NCBI RefSeq assembly: GCF_008065135.1
Contig: NZ_CP042914.1
Span: 4,879,404 to 4,943,403 of the forward strand
Reading direction: 5' to 3'
Length of the DNA: 64,000 nt
DNA from: Roseimaritima ulvae
GTDB lineage: Bacteria > Planctomycetota > Planctomycetia > Pirellulales > Pirellulaceae
The first letter of the stretch is position 1, and every line of letters starts with the position of its first letter. Both the position numbers and the translations under genes were made by a program. This document shows positions 53,583-63,018 of this stretch, one piece after another. Under the pieces are notes generated by a model. The model saw nothing but the letters and a program-made list of their open reading frames with translations, ran no database searches and had not been told where the DNA came from.

Positions 53583-54767
53583 ATGCGTACGACGGTTGCT
53601 CGATGGATGACTTATGTCGCCGTGGTGGCTCTGCTCACCCCGGCGCTGGCGCCGGGTCAAACCTTGCTCGCCCCCGGCGGATCGCTACCTGAAGGTTCTG
53701 CCGATCGGCAGTTGGTGGTGCGGCAATGGGTCCGAGCCTCCGAGACCGGGCAGTTGCGCGGCACGTTGGTGCGACCGGTTGCCGAGGGACAACCGCGAGC
53801 GATCGGACGTGCTCAAATCGCCATGGCACGCGCCACCGGCCCCGTACTGTTGACGCACTCCAATGAGACCGGCGCGTTCACGGTCGCCGACGTCCAACCC
53901 GGCGTTTACGCTTTCGCCGCGTTCAGCAGTCAAGACTCTGCGTTTGCCATTTATGCCCTGCACGTGGTTCCTCGCAACGCGGCGGGCAGCGAGCGTTTCC
54001 CTGAGTCGGTCACCATATCCGCCTCCTCGATTGATGCCGACACAGTGCACTCGGCGATGGCCCGCTACCTTCCGCCGGTGCCGCCCGGTACGGCAGCGCC
54101 CACATTGGGAGCCCCCGAATTTGGTGGACTCAACGGCAGCACGCTTAATGGCGACGCCGCCGTCGTCTACCAGCGCAGGGGCGGCATGGACGGCAGGATT
54201 TGGTTGGCCGGATCCGCCGGAGCTCAGCTGCCCATCGCCGCCAACATCAATGTGTTCCTGTATCAGGGAGGCGACGAAGTGGCGCGCACCGCAACGGCTA
54301 CGGATGGCCGCTTCCGTCTGGATAACCTACCTGCCGGACAGTATGACGTGCTGGCGGTGGGCCCCGGTGGGATTGCCGCGCTGGGATTTCAGTTGCTGCC
54401 TGGCGATGCCGCTGCCGGCCCCGAGGCGATTCCCGGGATCCGAGCGGCCAGCCATCGCGACCAGGGCAACGTCCGCTTGGCCAGTGCCCTCATGAACCTG
54501 CCGAGAAACCAATCCTTTGATCTTCAGCTGGCTCCGGTCATCGAAGCGGCCGAGAGCTTGCGGGCGTTGATCGAAGAGCAGTTGCGGCTGGCCCAAGGCG
54601 GCGCGGCAGGCGGTGGCGTGGGCGGCGGCGGAGGTGGAGGCGGCGGAGGCGGTGGAGGTGACCTGCTGGGCTTGGCCGGATTAGCAGCCGGCTTGGCCGC
54701 ACTGGCTGACGACGGTGGCGACGTCCTACCTCCCGGCGCAGCCAGCAACGCCGTTCCGGCGCCGTAA
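53583..54767 (+). CDS. Exported protein with Gly-rich C-terminus
   Basis: A 394-residue protein. ATG at 53583 starts a signal peptide (MTYVAVVALLTPALAPGQ). Two regions look like carboxypeptidase-regulatory or SdrD B-type beta sandwiches: ETGAFTVADVQPGVYAFAAF and ATDGRFRLDNLPAGQYDVLA. A run of about 13 glycines (54615-54658) precedes a hydrophobic Ala/Leu segment (LLGLAGLAAGLAALADDGGD) and a short tail. This may be an envelope-associated protein. The family is common in planctomycetes; the reaction, if any, is unknown. Confidence 0.7.
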   Translation: MRTTVARWMTYVAVVALLTPALAPGQTLLAPGGSLPEGSADRQLVVRQWVRASETGQLRGTLVRPVAEGQPRAIGRAQIAMARATGPVLLTHSNETGAFTVADVQPGVYAFAAFSSQDSAFAIYALHVVPRNAAGSERFPESVTISASSIDADTVHSAMARYLPPVPPGTAAPTLGAPEFGGLNGSTLNGDAAVVYQRRGGMDGRIWLAGSAGAQLPIAANINVFLYQGGDEVARTATATDGRFRLDNLPAGQYDVLAVGPGGIAALGFQLLPGDAAAGPEAIPGIRAASHRDQGNVRLASALMNLPRNQSFDLQLAPVIEAAESLRALIEEQLRLAQGGAAGGGVGGGGGGGGGGGGGDLLGLAGLAAGLAALADDGGDVLPPGAASNAVPAP

Positions 54768-55504
54768 GTAGACGACTGGCGAAATAGCTTTCGCCCTCCC
54801 CTCGCTGACGCTCGCCCCTCCCAGGGGGCGTTGGTATCTACACATCTTCCTCCACCCTCCCTCGGGACGTGAAGTTAATTACTGAAGCAATTCTTGCTCC
54901 CCTCTCCCCCAAGCAAGCTTGTTGTGGTGGAGTAGACTTTGAATAAACAGTCAGCTTCCCCATACTTTGCGTGCGATTTCCAGACGCTTGCTTGGGGGAG
55001 AGGGGCTGGGGGTGAGGGGGAATTCCACGAGGCGATTTCTGGGTGAACGTGCTGTTTTGACGTTTATTTGTTAGCGCGCACACGACATGCAAGGGCTGCT
55101 CTGTCGCCCCCTCACCCCCGGCCCCTCTCCCCCAAAACAAGCCTTTGCGAGGAAGTCAATTGACCTAGCAAATGAACGGTAGCGTTGAGATGAAACCTGT
55201 TATCCGTAAGCTTGTTTTGAGGGAGAGGGGAGCCAGATTTTCGTCAATAAAACATTTCACGTCCCCCGGGAGGGTGAAATGGGGTGGTGCGTCTTGCGTA
55301 GATACCAATGCCCGGAGGGAGGGTAAAGTCCGCCGCAAAACGACGATTGGGCCACTTCGGTAACCGGGGCAATCACCGCCGCTTGAAGGGGTTTTGCCAG
55401 GGCTATCCTAGCGGGCTTGATTGTTGGTTAGAATCTTGGCGTAATGGTGCGGATGGTTGTCCCACCGATTCTCTCTATTTTCCCACCTGTGAGAAGTTGC
55501 CCCC
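54768..55504. repeat. Long intergenic region with nested inverted repeats
   Basis: No gene is supported. It opens with the dispersed CTCGCTGACGCTCG repeat. A perfect 20-base inverted repeat follows: CCCCTCTCCCCCAAGCAAGC (54899-54918) and its complement at 54986-55005. A second arm, GCCCCCTCACCCCCGGCCCC and on to CAAAACAAGC (55106-55142), pairs with 54986-55020, and a third relative is near 55206-55230. The region ends with another pair of CCCGGGAGGGTGAAA-type hairpins (55260-55330). Confidence 0.75.
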
Positions 55505-56614
55505 ATGAGCACCGTTCAGACGAAAGTCGACGAAGCGCGCCAGCTGCTGGATGAACACACCCTGAAAATGGTGCATTGGCACTTTAGCGAAGACACCGGC
55601 AGCCCGTTTTGGTTGGGCAAAAAGAGCGAGTTAAAGTTTGACCCGCTGACGGAAGTCAAATCCTTCGACGACCTGAAGAAATTTCCGCTGTTCGAAGACG
55701 ACTGGTTGCGTGGCGGACCGATCCGTCGCTGGGTTCCCAAGGGCTTGGCCGGCAAGCCGGTGTATGTGTTTGAAACCGGCGGCACGACCGGAGTCCCGAA
55801 GAGCCGGGCCGTGGTGGAAGACCACTGGAAGGACTACGAACTGTTCTCCCATACCCTGCCCGACGAATATTTCCCCAAAGGCTCCAACTGGTTGATGCTC
55901 GGGCCCAGCGGCCCGCGACGGTTGCGTCTGGCCGTGGAGCATCTTGCTCAGTACCGCGACGGTATCTGCTTCTGCATTGACCTGGACCCTCGCTGGGTGG
56001 TGAAGATGCTGAAGAAAGGCTGGATGGACCAAGTCGAAGAATACAAGAAACATTGCATCGATCAGGCCGTGACCATTTTGACGGCCAACCATGACGTCAA
56101 GTGCATGTTTACCACGCCCAAGTTGCTGGAAGCGTTGGGTGAAGCGTTGGAAGAGCAGGGCAGCAGCATCGCCGAAGCGGGGATCACCGGGATCTTCTCC
56201 GGCGGCACCGAATTCACGCCGCAGTGGACACGTTATGCCGTGGAAGAACTGCTTGGCGGACCGCCCGAAGAAGGTGGCGTGTACATGACGCCCACCTACG
56301 GCAACACCCTGATGGGGCTGGCCTGCAGCAAACCGGTCACGGCCGCCGAAGGCTACAAAATCAGCTATTATGCTCCGCAGCCCCGAGCGGTTACCGAAGT
56401 CGTCGAAATGGAAGACCACACCCAGGTGGTCGGCTATGGCGAAACGGGCCGCGTCAAGCTGTACACGCTGACGGACGAATTTTTCGTGCCCGGGTTTTTG
56501 GAACGCGATGAAGGCGAACGCGAAGAACCGTTTGACACCTATCCCTGGGACGGGGTCAGCGGCGTGCGTCCCTACCACAAACTAGCCAGCGGCACGACCG
56601 TTGGCGTTTACTAG
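55505..56614 (+). CDS. Acyl-adenylating enzyme, LuxE/PaaK-like
   Basis: A 369-residue member of the adenylate-forming superfamily. The nucleotide-binding loop ETGGTTGVPKSRA lies at residues 90-102, followed by LMLGPSGPRR and later GIFSGGTEFTPQWTRYAVEE, YMTPTYGNTLMGLACS. It lacks the roughly 100-residue C-terminal lid of acyl-CoA ligases and is the size of LuxE, the acyl-protein synthetase of luminous bacteria. The Cys near the LuxE C-terminus that carries the acyl group is absent here (C-terminus HKLASGTTVGVY). The gene is 84 bases ahead of an aldehyde dehydrogenase that resembles LuxC, so the pair likely makes an aldehyde from an acid. Confidence 0.8.
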   Translation: MSTVQTKVDEARQLLDEHTLKMVHWHFSEDTGSPFWLGKKSELKFDPLTEVKSFDDLKKFPLFEDDWLRGGPIRRWVPKGLAGKPVYVFETGGTTGVPKSRAVVEDHWKDYELFSHTLPDEYFPKGSNWLMLGPSGPRRLRLAVEHLAQYRDGICFCIDLDPRWVVKMLKKGWMDQVEEYKKHCIDQAVTILTANHDVKCMFTTPKLLEALGEALEEQGSSIAEAGITGIFSGGTEFTPQWTRYAVEELLGGPPEEGGVYMTPTYGNTLMGLACSKPVTAAEGYKISYYAPQPRAVTEVVEMEDHTQVVGYGETGRVKLYTLTDEFFVPGFLERDEGEREEPFDTYPWDGVSGVRPYHKLASGTTVGVY

Positions 56615-56698
56615 AACCAGACGTGTGTCCTCGCGCTGGCGTGTGTTGCCCCGGCGCGTGTTCATGCTCCCTCCCCTCGCCCTCACCAAGATCGAACC

Positions 56699-58135
56699 AT
56701 GTTGCATTTGCCGGCCCTGCGTTGGGGCAAGCCCTACGAGTCTTTGGAAAAACAGCACGTCGTCCACTTTGACACCGGAGCGCCGATCGCCGAAGTCAGC
56801 CAGGTCGGCGGCGGCATCGTGCAGCGTGATCTGCGGTCGGCCGGCAAGGCCCGCGAAGCCCTGCTACAACTGCCGCCGGATGATTTGATCGAACGCTGCA
56901 AACAGGCGGCCGTGTTGTTCGAATCGGCTACGTTACCGATGGGTGACGGCACCCAAGACGTGGACCAGTTCGTGCACCAACAATCGGCCAGCACCGGTTT
57001 GCCCGAACACATGTGCCGGGCCAACATGGCCAAGAACGCCTTTGTGCTGTCGCACATGGATCAGATTCTGGATTGCCTGACTCGCGGTCTGGACCTGTCG
57101 ATCCTGTCACGCGGCTATGGCGAAGAGGGCCGCGGCGTGACCGTCAGCTACCAGGCTCAGTCGCCGATCCTGGGAGCCGTGCTGCCCAACAATTCGCCCG
57201 GCGTGCATACGCTGTGGCTTCCGGCTGTGCCGCTGCAGGTCGGGCTGGCACTCAAACCAGGCTCGCAGGAACCTTGGACGCCCTATCGTATGATCGCGGC
57301 CTTCATCGAAGCCGGTATTCCCCGCGAAGCGTTTGGCTTGTATCCCGGCGGTCACGATGCCGGCGGTGCGATCCTGGCGAAGAGCCCCAAAAGCATGATC
57401 TTTGGCAGTGCCCAAACCCTGGCGCAGTACGCCGGCAATCCCCGCGTGCAAGCTCACGGCCCCGGGTTCTCGAAAATCTTGCTGGGCGACGACATCGTCG
57501 ATGACTGGCCGCAGTACCTGGACCTGATGGTTGAAAGCGTGCTGAGCAATTCCGGCCGCAGTTGCATTAACTGCTCGGGAATCTGGGCCAGCCGTCACAC
57601 CCGTGAAATCGCCCAGGCGATCGCCGAACAGATCGGCCCGGTCGACGTCCTGCCGCCCGCCGACCCGCAGTCCAAGCTGGCCGCGTTTACCGTACCAGCC
57701 ATGGCTACGGGCACCTACGCCATGATCCAACAGGACTTGGCCGAAGCTGGCGTCACGGACATGACGGCCGAATACGGCGACAAGCTGATCGAGAAGGAAC
57801 ACTGTGCGTACCTGCGGCCGATGGTCGTGCACGCCGATTCGCCCGACCGCGGCGTGGCTGCCAAAGAGTACATGTTCCCGTTTGTCAGCGTCGTAGAGTG
57901 CCCGCAGAAAGACATGCTGGCGCGGATCGGCCCCACGCTGATCGGCACTGTGTTGTCGCAGGACCAGGCTTTGGTTTCGGCGGCCAGCCGAAGCGTCGAC
58001 ATCGATCGCTTGAACGTGGGCCCGATTCCCACCAATCGACTGAACTGGTTGCAGCCGCACGAAGGCAACATCATCGACTTCCTGTTCCGCAGCCGAGCCT
58101 ACCAGATCGCCGACATGCCGGTCGCGGCGTCGTAA
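56699..58135 (+). CDS. Aldehyde dehydrogenase/acyl reductase, LuxC-like
   Basis: A 478-residue enzyme of the aldehyde dehydrogenase superfamily. The nucleotide-binding part includes AVLPNNSPGVHTLWLPAVPL and LKPGSQEPWTPYRM, close in pattern to LuxC, the acyl reductase. The catalytic Cys is C289 in NSGRSCINCSG. A conserved Glu of the usual hydrolytic aldehyde dehydrogenases is not evident, fitting a reductase. The start region lacks the typical LuxC opening. It is the second gene of a two-gene unit with the acyl-adenylating enzyme. No luciferase, acyl-transferase or flavin-reductase genes are present, so the aldehyde has another fate. Confidence 0.82.
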   Translation: MLHLPALRWGKPYESLEKQHVVHFDTGAPIAEVSQVGGGIVQRDLRSAGKAREALLQLPPDDLIERCKQAAVLFESATLPMGDGTQDVDQFVHQQSASTGLPEHMCRANMAKNAFVLSHMDQILDCLTRGLDLSILSRGYGEEGRGVTVSYQAQSPILGAVLPNNSPGVHTLWLPAVPLQVGLALKPGSQEPWTPYRMIAAFIEAGIPREAFGLYPGGHDAGGAILAKSPKSMIFGSAQTLAQYAGNPRVQAHGPGFSKILLGDDIVDDWPQYLDLMVESVLSNSGRSCINCSGIWASRHTREIAQAIAEQIGPVDVLPPADPQSKLAAFTVPAMATGTYAMIQQDLAEAGVTDMTAEYGDKLIEKEHCAYLRPMVVHADSPDRGVAAKEYMFPFVSVVECPQKDMLARIGPTLIGTVLSQDQALVSAASRSVDIDRLNVGPIPTNRLNWLQPHEGNIIDFLFRSRAYQIADMPVAAS

Positions 58136-58146
58136 CGACGGCCAAC

Positions 58147-58213
58147 CGTAGCTACGCTCGCCAGAGCGTGGGGACCGCGCCGCGATTCCACCGTCTGGCG
58201 ACGGTAGCTACGA
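58147..58213. repeat. TAGCTAC-type palindromic repeat
   Basis: CGTAGCTACGCTCGCCAGAG with CCACCGTCTGGCGACGGTAG and CTACGA, the same family as at 15907-16131 and 34482-34545. It lies between convergent genes, and its TAG is the stop codon of the histidine kinase at 58208. Confidence 0.78.
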
Positions 58214-59902
58214 GAGTGTGTCGCGGGACGGCAGCGAAGCATCCGCATCGTCTTCAGCGTCGCCGGTGTCGCCGCGGTTGCTGGACGCGTCCGGTTCGCT
58301 GGGCAAGTACAGCTGAAAGATCGTGCCACCGCCGGGACGGTCTTGGATGGCGATCCAACCGTCGTGCTCTTCCATGATTTTTTTGCTGACCGGCAACCCC
58401 AGCCCGGTGCCCCGTGCTCCTTTGCCGGATTCGAATGGCGAGAAGATGCGTTGCCGGTCTTCGGGATCGATCCCCGGCCCGTTGTCGGCAATTTCGATCA
58501 TCACGCCTCCTTGCTTGGCCGGCAGCGCCCCGATCACCACCTCCGCCTGCTCACGGCCGGCGACCGCGTCGATGGCGTTGGTCAACACATTCAAGACCGC
58601 TCGATGCAGGGCTTCGGGATCGAAGTAAGCCGGCGAGAGGTTGGAATCGAGCACCGTGCGAAGCTGGCAGTCGGCTTCTTCGGCGCGGACTCGCATCAGT
58701 TCGGTGACGTCGTCGAGCAATTCGTTGACGTCCGACAGCACCCGCTCGGGTTGGCGTTCCTTGCTGAAGGTCAACATGTCCATCACTAGGTTGGAAATCC
58801 GTTCCTGGTTTTTCTCGACCATCGACCAACCGCGGCGGACCGCTTCATTGTCTTCGCGTTTCAGACCGGTGTCGATCAGGTACCCGCCCCCGCGAATGCC
58901 CTGGAGAATATTTTTGATGTGATGCGAGAGCGTGGCGATCGTTTGTCCCATCACGGCCAGCCGTTCGCTTTGCATCATCGCCGAATAATAAAACGTATCT
59001 TCGATCGCCAAGGCCGCCTGATAACCGATGGCCGTGATCAGCCGCAGTTGGTCGTCGTTAAAGCGTTCTCTCGGCCCGCCGGCGACCAAATTGCCCGAGG
59101 ACGTATACGTATCGACATAGATCGCCCCGACCACGCTGTATCGTCCCTGCAGCGGCACGCACATGGCTTCGCGGATTCCGGCCTGCACGATCGACTGCGC
59201 CGCATCCCAACGGCGATCGTCCTTGGCGTCGGTGGTCCGTACGGCTTCTTTATTCTCCAGCACATAGTCCAGGATCGTGCGACTGATTGAAATCGGTTCG
59301 GTGGCCTTCTGCGGCTTGCGGTCGCAGCGCGCCGCGGGCCGCAGTTCGCCGGTATTGGAATCGAGCAACATCACGCAGCCGCGATCGGCCACCACCCAAT
59401 CGAAGACCAGCCGCAGCACGCGGTCCAGCAATTCGGGAATGTCGTTGGTACGGCCCACGGCCAGGGCGGTCAGATACATCACCTCCAACGAGCGGTCGCC
59501 CCCGGATTGGCCTTTGGACAGATCCGCCGAGGCCACAATTTTGGATGGCTCCGCAGCCGCCGCCCGCTGCACGATGTCCACGCTGTGAGCCGCTTCCAGG
59601 GAGGCCGGCTGGCTGGAACCGGTATAGATCATCAGCGTCTGGCCCATCTGAATCCGGTCGCCACTCCGCAAACTCTGGTCCACCACCGAGACTCCATTCA
59701 CCTCAGTGCCGTTGCTGCTATTGAGGTCGCGGATGGAAAATTCGATCCCGTCCTTGGTGCTGACCAGGGCGTGTTCGCGAGACACCTCACTGTCCAGCAA
59801 CTGAATCCCCGCCTTGGGGTCGCGACCGATCGTCTGCGGCTCCAGAGCCAGGTTGAAATGACGGCCCTGGTCGCGTCCTCGAATTACAAACAATGAAGCC
59901 AT
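58208..59902 (-). CDS. FHA-GAF histidine kinase
   Basis: A 564-residue soluble kinase with ATG at 59902 (MASLFVIRGRDQGRHFNLAL). The N-terminal FHA domain (1-95) binds phosphothreonine: IGRDPKAGIQLLDSEVSREH and NSSNGTEVNG. A GAF domain follows (about 150-310; ELLDRVLRLVFDWVVADRGC). The kinase core has LSHHIKNILQGIRGG (phosphoacceptor His), NVLTNAIDAV (N box), IADNGPGIDPEDR and GARGTGLGLPVSKKIM (G boxes). It may be tuned by a Ser/Thr kinase through the FHA domain. No partner regulator is adjacent. The stop codon lies inside a palindromic repeat. Confidence 0.93.
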   Translation of the reverse strand: MASLFVIRGRDQGRHFNLALEPQTIGRDPKAGIQLLDSEVSREHALVSTKDGIEFSIRDLNSSNGTEVNGVSVVDQSLRSGDRIQMGQTLMIYTGSSQPASLEAAHSVDIVQRAAAAEPSKIVASADLSKGQSGGDRSLEVMYLTALAVGRTNDIPELLDRVLRLVFDWVVADRGCVMLLDSNTGELRPAARCDRKPQKATEPISISRTILDYVLENKEAVRTTDAKDDRRWDAAQSIVQAGIREAMCVPLQGRYSVVGAIYVDTYTSSGNLVAGGPRERFNDDQLRLITAIGYQAALAIEDTFYYSAMMQSERLAVMGQTIATLSHHIKNILQGIRGGGYLIDTGLKREDNEAVRRGWSMVEKNQERISNLVMDMLTFSKERQPERVLSDVNELLDDVTELMRVRAEEADCQLRTVLDSNLSPAYFDPEALHRAVLNVLTNAIDAVAGREQAEVVIGALPAKQGGVMIEIADNGPGIDPEDRQRIFSPFESGKGARGTGLGLPVSKKIMEEHDGWIAIQDRPGGGTIFQLYLPSEPDASSNRGDTGDAEDDADASLPSRDTLS

Positions 59903-59986
59903 GGCTGCAGAATATAACAGTGGAGAGCGGGACACGTTATCATACCGTTGATCATCCTATGCGACTGAAGTACTTTCCGGTACCGA

Positions 59987-62092
59987 ATGCGATTTTCCCT
60001 TTCCAATCGATGGGCTCTTGTTGTGGCACGTGTCTACCACCGATCTTGCGCAGCCTGCGTGTTTTGCATCGCTTTCACGCTCTTAATCGGCTTCCTATCA
60101 CCGCCGCCGGTGCCGGCCCAGCAACCATTGCAGACCGCGCCCAGTGCGGAATCCGGCGGCGCTGCCGGCTCCGCCCCGGCGCCAGTGGCCCGAATGCGTG
60201 AGGACCTGCAGTACCTGGCCTCCGATGAGCTCACCGGTCGCGGCCCCGGCACGCCGGGTATCGATCTGGCGGCCCAGCACATCGCCGCCGCGTTTGAGGA
60301 AATCGGCCTGCAAACCGAGCTGATCGATGGGCAACCCTTTCAACCGCTGGAGCTGGATTTGGGCGCCAAGGCCAAGGCGGCGGAAACCAACCATGTCACG
60401 ATCATGCCCAGTGAAGGGCCCACGAAGCAGCTGGAACTGGACAAAGGCATGAGCCCGCTGTCGATCGGAAATTCCGGCAAGGCGGAGGGCCCCCTGGTAT
60501 TTGCCGGCTATGGCATCACTGCACCGGAATTACAATACGACGATTATCAGGACATCGATGCTTCGGGCGCGGTGGTGATGCTGATCCGCAAAAGCCCGGG
60601 CGGAGCGAGCAAGCAATCGCCGTTCAGTGAGCGGAAGCACGCGCGACACGCTTTTTTTGCCACCAAAGTAAAAAATGCCATCGAACACGGTGCGGTGGCG
60701 GTGCTAATCGTTAACGACCCGGCATCGATCGAGCAGCAAGTCAAACAATTGCAGCGCCGTGTGGACGGTGAAAAACAGCGTCTGCGGACGGTCGAAGAAA
60801 CCCTGCAAAATGCCCCCGAAGGCCTTGAGCAGGTGCGGCAAACCTTGCAGGACACCAAGCGGGCGACGGAAGCCCAACTGCAGCGACTCGAAGACCAGCT
60901 TCGCGAGGGTCGTGCGGGACTGATCGGTGTCGATGGGGCAGGGGGGCTCGACCAACCCGCCGCCATTCCCGTCGTTTCTATCTCGCGACAGGTGGCCGAT
61001 GAACTGCTGAAGCCCGCTGCGGGGGCATCGCTGAAAAAGCTGGAAAACGCCATCGCGGGGGAACTCAAACCGCGAAGCGTCGCTCTGCAAGACCTGCAGG
61101 TTGCTGTGCAAACCGACATCACGCAATCCACCGTTCAGATTTCCAATGTAATCGCTACGTTGCCGGGCAAAGGAGCACTGGCTGGTGAATCGGTCGTCGT
61201 CGGTGCTCATTACGATCACGTGGGCATGGGCGGCTACGGTTCCTTGTCGCCGGGCACGATCGCCGTTCACAACGGCGCCGACGACAATGCCAGCGGCACG
61301 GTGACGATGCTGGAAGTGGCGCGGCGAACGATGGCGCAACTGCAGTCCGTCGCCTCCCACCGCCGGCTGATTTTTATCGCTTTTACTGGCGAAGAACGCG
61401 GCTTGTTGGGCAGCAAGCACTACGTCAAGCAACCGTTGTTTCCGCTGACGCAAACCGTCGCAATGGTCAATTTGGATATGGTTGGCCGACTGCAGGACAA
61501 CGAACTAACCGTCTATGGGACGGGCACCGCCCCCCAATTCAACGCCTTGCTGGACCGATTGAACGAAGCGGCAGGTTTTCAAATGCTGCGGGTTCCCAGC
61601 GGCTACGGCCCCAGCGATCACACGTCATTTTATCAAGCAAAAGTGCCGGTGCTGTTCTTCTTTACAGGCCTACATAACGATTATCACCGGCCAACCGACG
61701 ATTTCGACAAAATCGATTTCGGTGGACTGGCCCGAATAACCGATATGGTTACCGACGTGACACGCGCACTAGCGACCGGACCAAGACCAAATTATCAGTC
61801 AACCGAACCAGGAGGCTCGATCACCCGTCAATTGACGGTGTTTTTCGGCATCCGTATGCGTAATGGCGATGACTCGGTCACCATTGCGGAGGTTTTTGAA
61901 GACAGTCCGGCCGCCCGTGCTGAGTTACGAGCGGGAGACAAAGTCGTCAAGATCGAAGGAAAAGCGATTCAACATTCCGACGGAATTTTGGCAGCGTTGC
62001 GTGCTAAACATCCCGGCGATCTGTTGAATGTGCAAATCCAACGTGACGGAAAAACGCTGAACGTCCGCGTTCTGCTGGCTCAGCGGCCTTAA
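59987..62092 (+). CDS. M28-family metallopeptidase with PA and PDZ domains
   Basis: A 701-residue exported peptidase. After a signal segment (FCIAFTLLIGFLSPPPVPAQ) come a short leader, a PA domain (LVFAGYGITAPELQYDDYQD) interrupted by a coiled coil of about 70 residues (VKQLQRRVDGEKQRLRTVEE) and the M28 zinc domain. Metal ligands are H408/D410 (GAHYDHVG), D433 (ADDNASG), E469/E470 (TGEERGL), Asp in NLDMVG and His in FTGLHNDYHRPTDD. A PDZ domain (FEDSPAARAELRAGDKVVKI) closes the protein. It should release amino acids from peptides in the periplasm. The start ATG at 59987 fits a signal peptide. Confidence 0.9.
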   Translation: MRFSLSNRWALVVARVYHRSCAACVFCIAFTLLIGFLSPPPVPAQQPLQTAPSAESGGAAGSAPAPVARMREDLQYLASDELTGRGPGTPGIDLAAQHIAAAFEEIGLQTELIDGQPFQPLELDLGAKAKAAETNHVTIMPSEGPTKQLELDKGMSPLSIGNSGKAEGPLVFAGYGITAPELQYDDYQDIDASGAVVMLIRKSPGGASKQSPFSERKHARHAFFATKVKNAIEHGAVAVLIVNDPASIEQQVKQLQRRVDGEKQRLRTVEETLQNAPEGLEQVRQTLQDTKRATEAQLQRLEDQLREGRAGLIGVDGAGGLDQPAAIPVVSISRQVADELLKPAAGASLKKLENAIAGELKPRSVALQDLQVAVQTDITQSTVQISNVIATLPGKGALAGESVVVGAHYDHVGMGGYGSLSPGTIAVHNGADDNASGTVTMLEVARRTMAQLQSVASHRRLIFIAFTGEERGLLGSKHYVKQPLFPLTQTVAMVNLDMVGRLQDNELTVYGTGTAPQFNALLDRLNEAAGFQMLRVPSGYGPSDHTSFYQAKVPVLFFFTGLHNDYHRPTDDFDKIDFGGLARITDMVTDVTRALATGPRPNYQSTEPGGSITRQLTVFFGIRMRNGDDSVTIAEVFEDSPAARAELRAGDKVVKIEGKAIQHSDGILAALRAKHPGDLLNVQIQRDGKTLNVRVLLAQRP

Positions 62093-62288
62093 ACTCCCCT
62101 GGGTTACTGGCAGCGAGAAGTTTGCCAAAAAACTAACCTTTACCCCGAAGCGACGAATCGGCAGAATACCCTCGAACTGCAATGATCCCACGGGAACATT
62201 GCCTGGAATCAAGCTCGCCAACGTAAGGCCGACGGAACGGTCAACGCTGGCACCCAACAACGCACTATCATTTGCAAGGAGAGCGGAC

Positions 62289-62903
62289 GTGCGAAACACG
62301 AAACTAGCGGCTTATTTGTTCGGATTTATGGCTGCTGGAGTCCTGGCTCCCCTAGCCGCCCAGGCTCAAGCCCCATCGCCCAGCAGCGGGCACCGCGTGG
62401 CAGTGGTGGACGTCGCCAAGATCTTCAAAGAATCGCCGGCGATCAAGAGCCAGGTGGAAAAGGTCGAGAATGAGCTGAAAGCTTACGACACCGCCTTGGG
62501 GAAAAAACGCGATGAGTTGAAAGCGGCCGTCGAACAGCTGAAGACCTACAACGTGGGCACCCCGGAATACGCCGCTCACGAAGAAAAAGTCGCCAGCATG
62601 GAATCACGGCTGCGTCTGGAAATGGCTCGCAAGCGTAAAGAATTGGCCGACGCTGAAGCTCGTATCTACTACGACAACTACCAGCAGATCACCGCCGCAG
62701 TGAAGTACCTGGCGACCTACAACAAGATCGACTTGGTGCTGCGTTACAACAGCGAAGAGATGGATCCGGCCAAAGGTGAGTCGGTGATCCGCAGCGTCAT
62801 GAAGAACATTGTTTATCACGACGCCAAACTGGACATGACCGCTTTGGTGATGCAGTACCTGAACGCCAACGTTGCCAAAAACGACGCTCCGGCGGCCCGT
62901 TAA
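62289..62903 (+). CDS. OmpH/Skp-family periplasmic chaperone
   Basis: A 204-residue protein. Start GTG at 62289 has AAGGAG seven bases upstream; the longer frame from 62199 adds a charged leader. Signal peptide KLAAYLFGFMAAGVLAPLAA, then VAVVDVAKIFKESPAIKSQV, a long helical arm region (KAYDTALGKKRDELKAAVEQ; EEKVASMESRLRLEMARKRK) and a C-terminal IDLVLRYNSEEMDP. Skp-like proteins carry unfolded outer membrane proteins. It precedes lpxC, as in many Gram-negative gene orders (skp-lpxD-fabZ-lpxA), here separated by a terminator. Confidence 0.92.
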   Translation: MRNTKLAAYLFGFMAAGVLAPLAAQAQAPSPSSGHRVAVVDVAKIFKESPAIKSQVEKVENELKAYDTALGKKRDELKAAVEQLKTYNVGTPEYAAHEEKVASMESRLRLEMARKRKELADAEARIYYDNYQQITAAVKYLATYNKIDLVLRYNSEEMDPAKGESVIRSVMKNIVYHDAKLDMTALVMQYLNANVAKNDAPAAR

Positions 62904-62968
62904 AGCAACCGCGAGACGAAACGCCTGCAACACCGTTTGCCGGCGTTTCGATAGTTTGAGATACAGAC

Positions 62969-62997
62969 ACCGCCCGACATGAGGTCGGGCGGTTTTA
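62969..62997 (+). terminator. Rho-independent terminator
   Basis: ACCGCCCGAC and GTCGGGCGGT form a perfect 10-base stem around a 5-base loop, followed by TTTT. It lies 65 bases past the Skp-like gene and just before lpxC. Confidence 0.88.
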
Positions 62998-63018
62998 AGG
63001 CAGGGAGGCCTGACGGTC

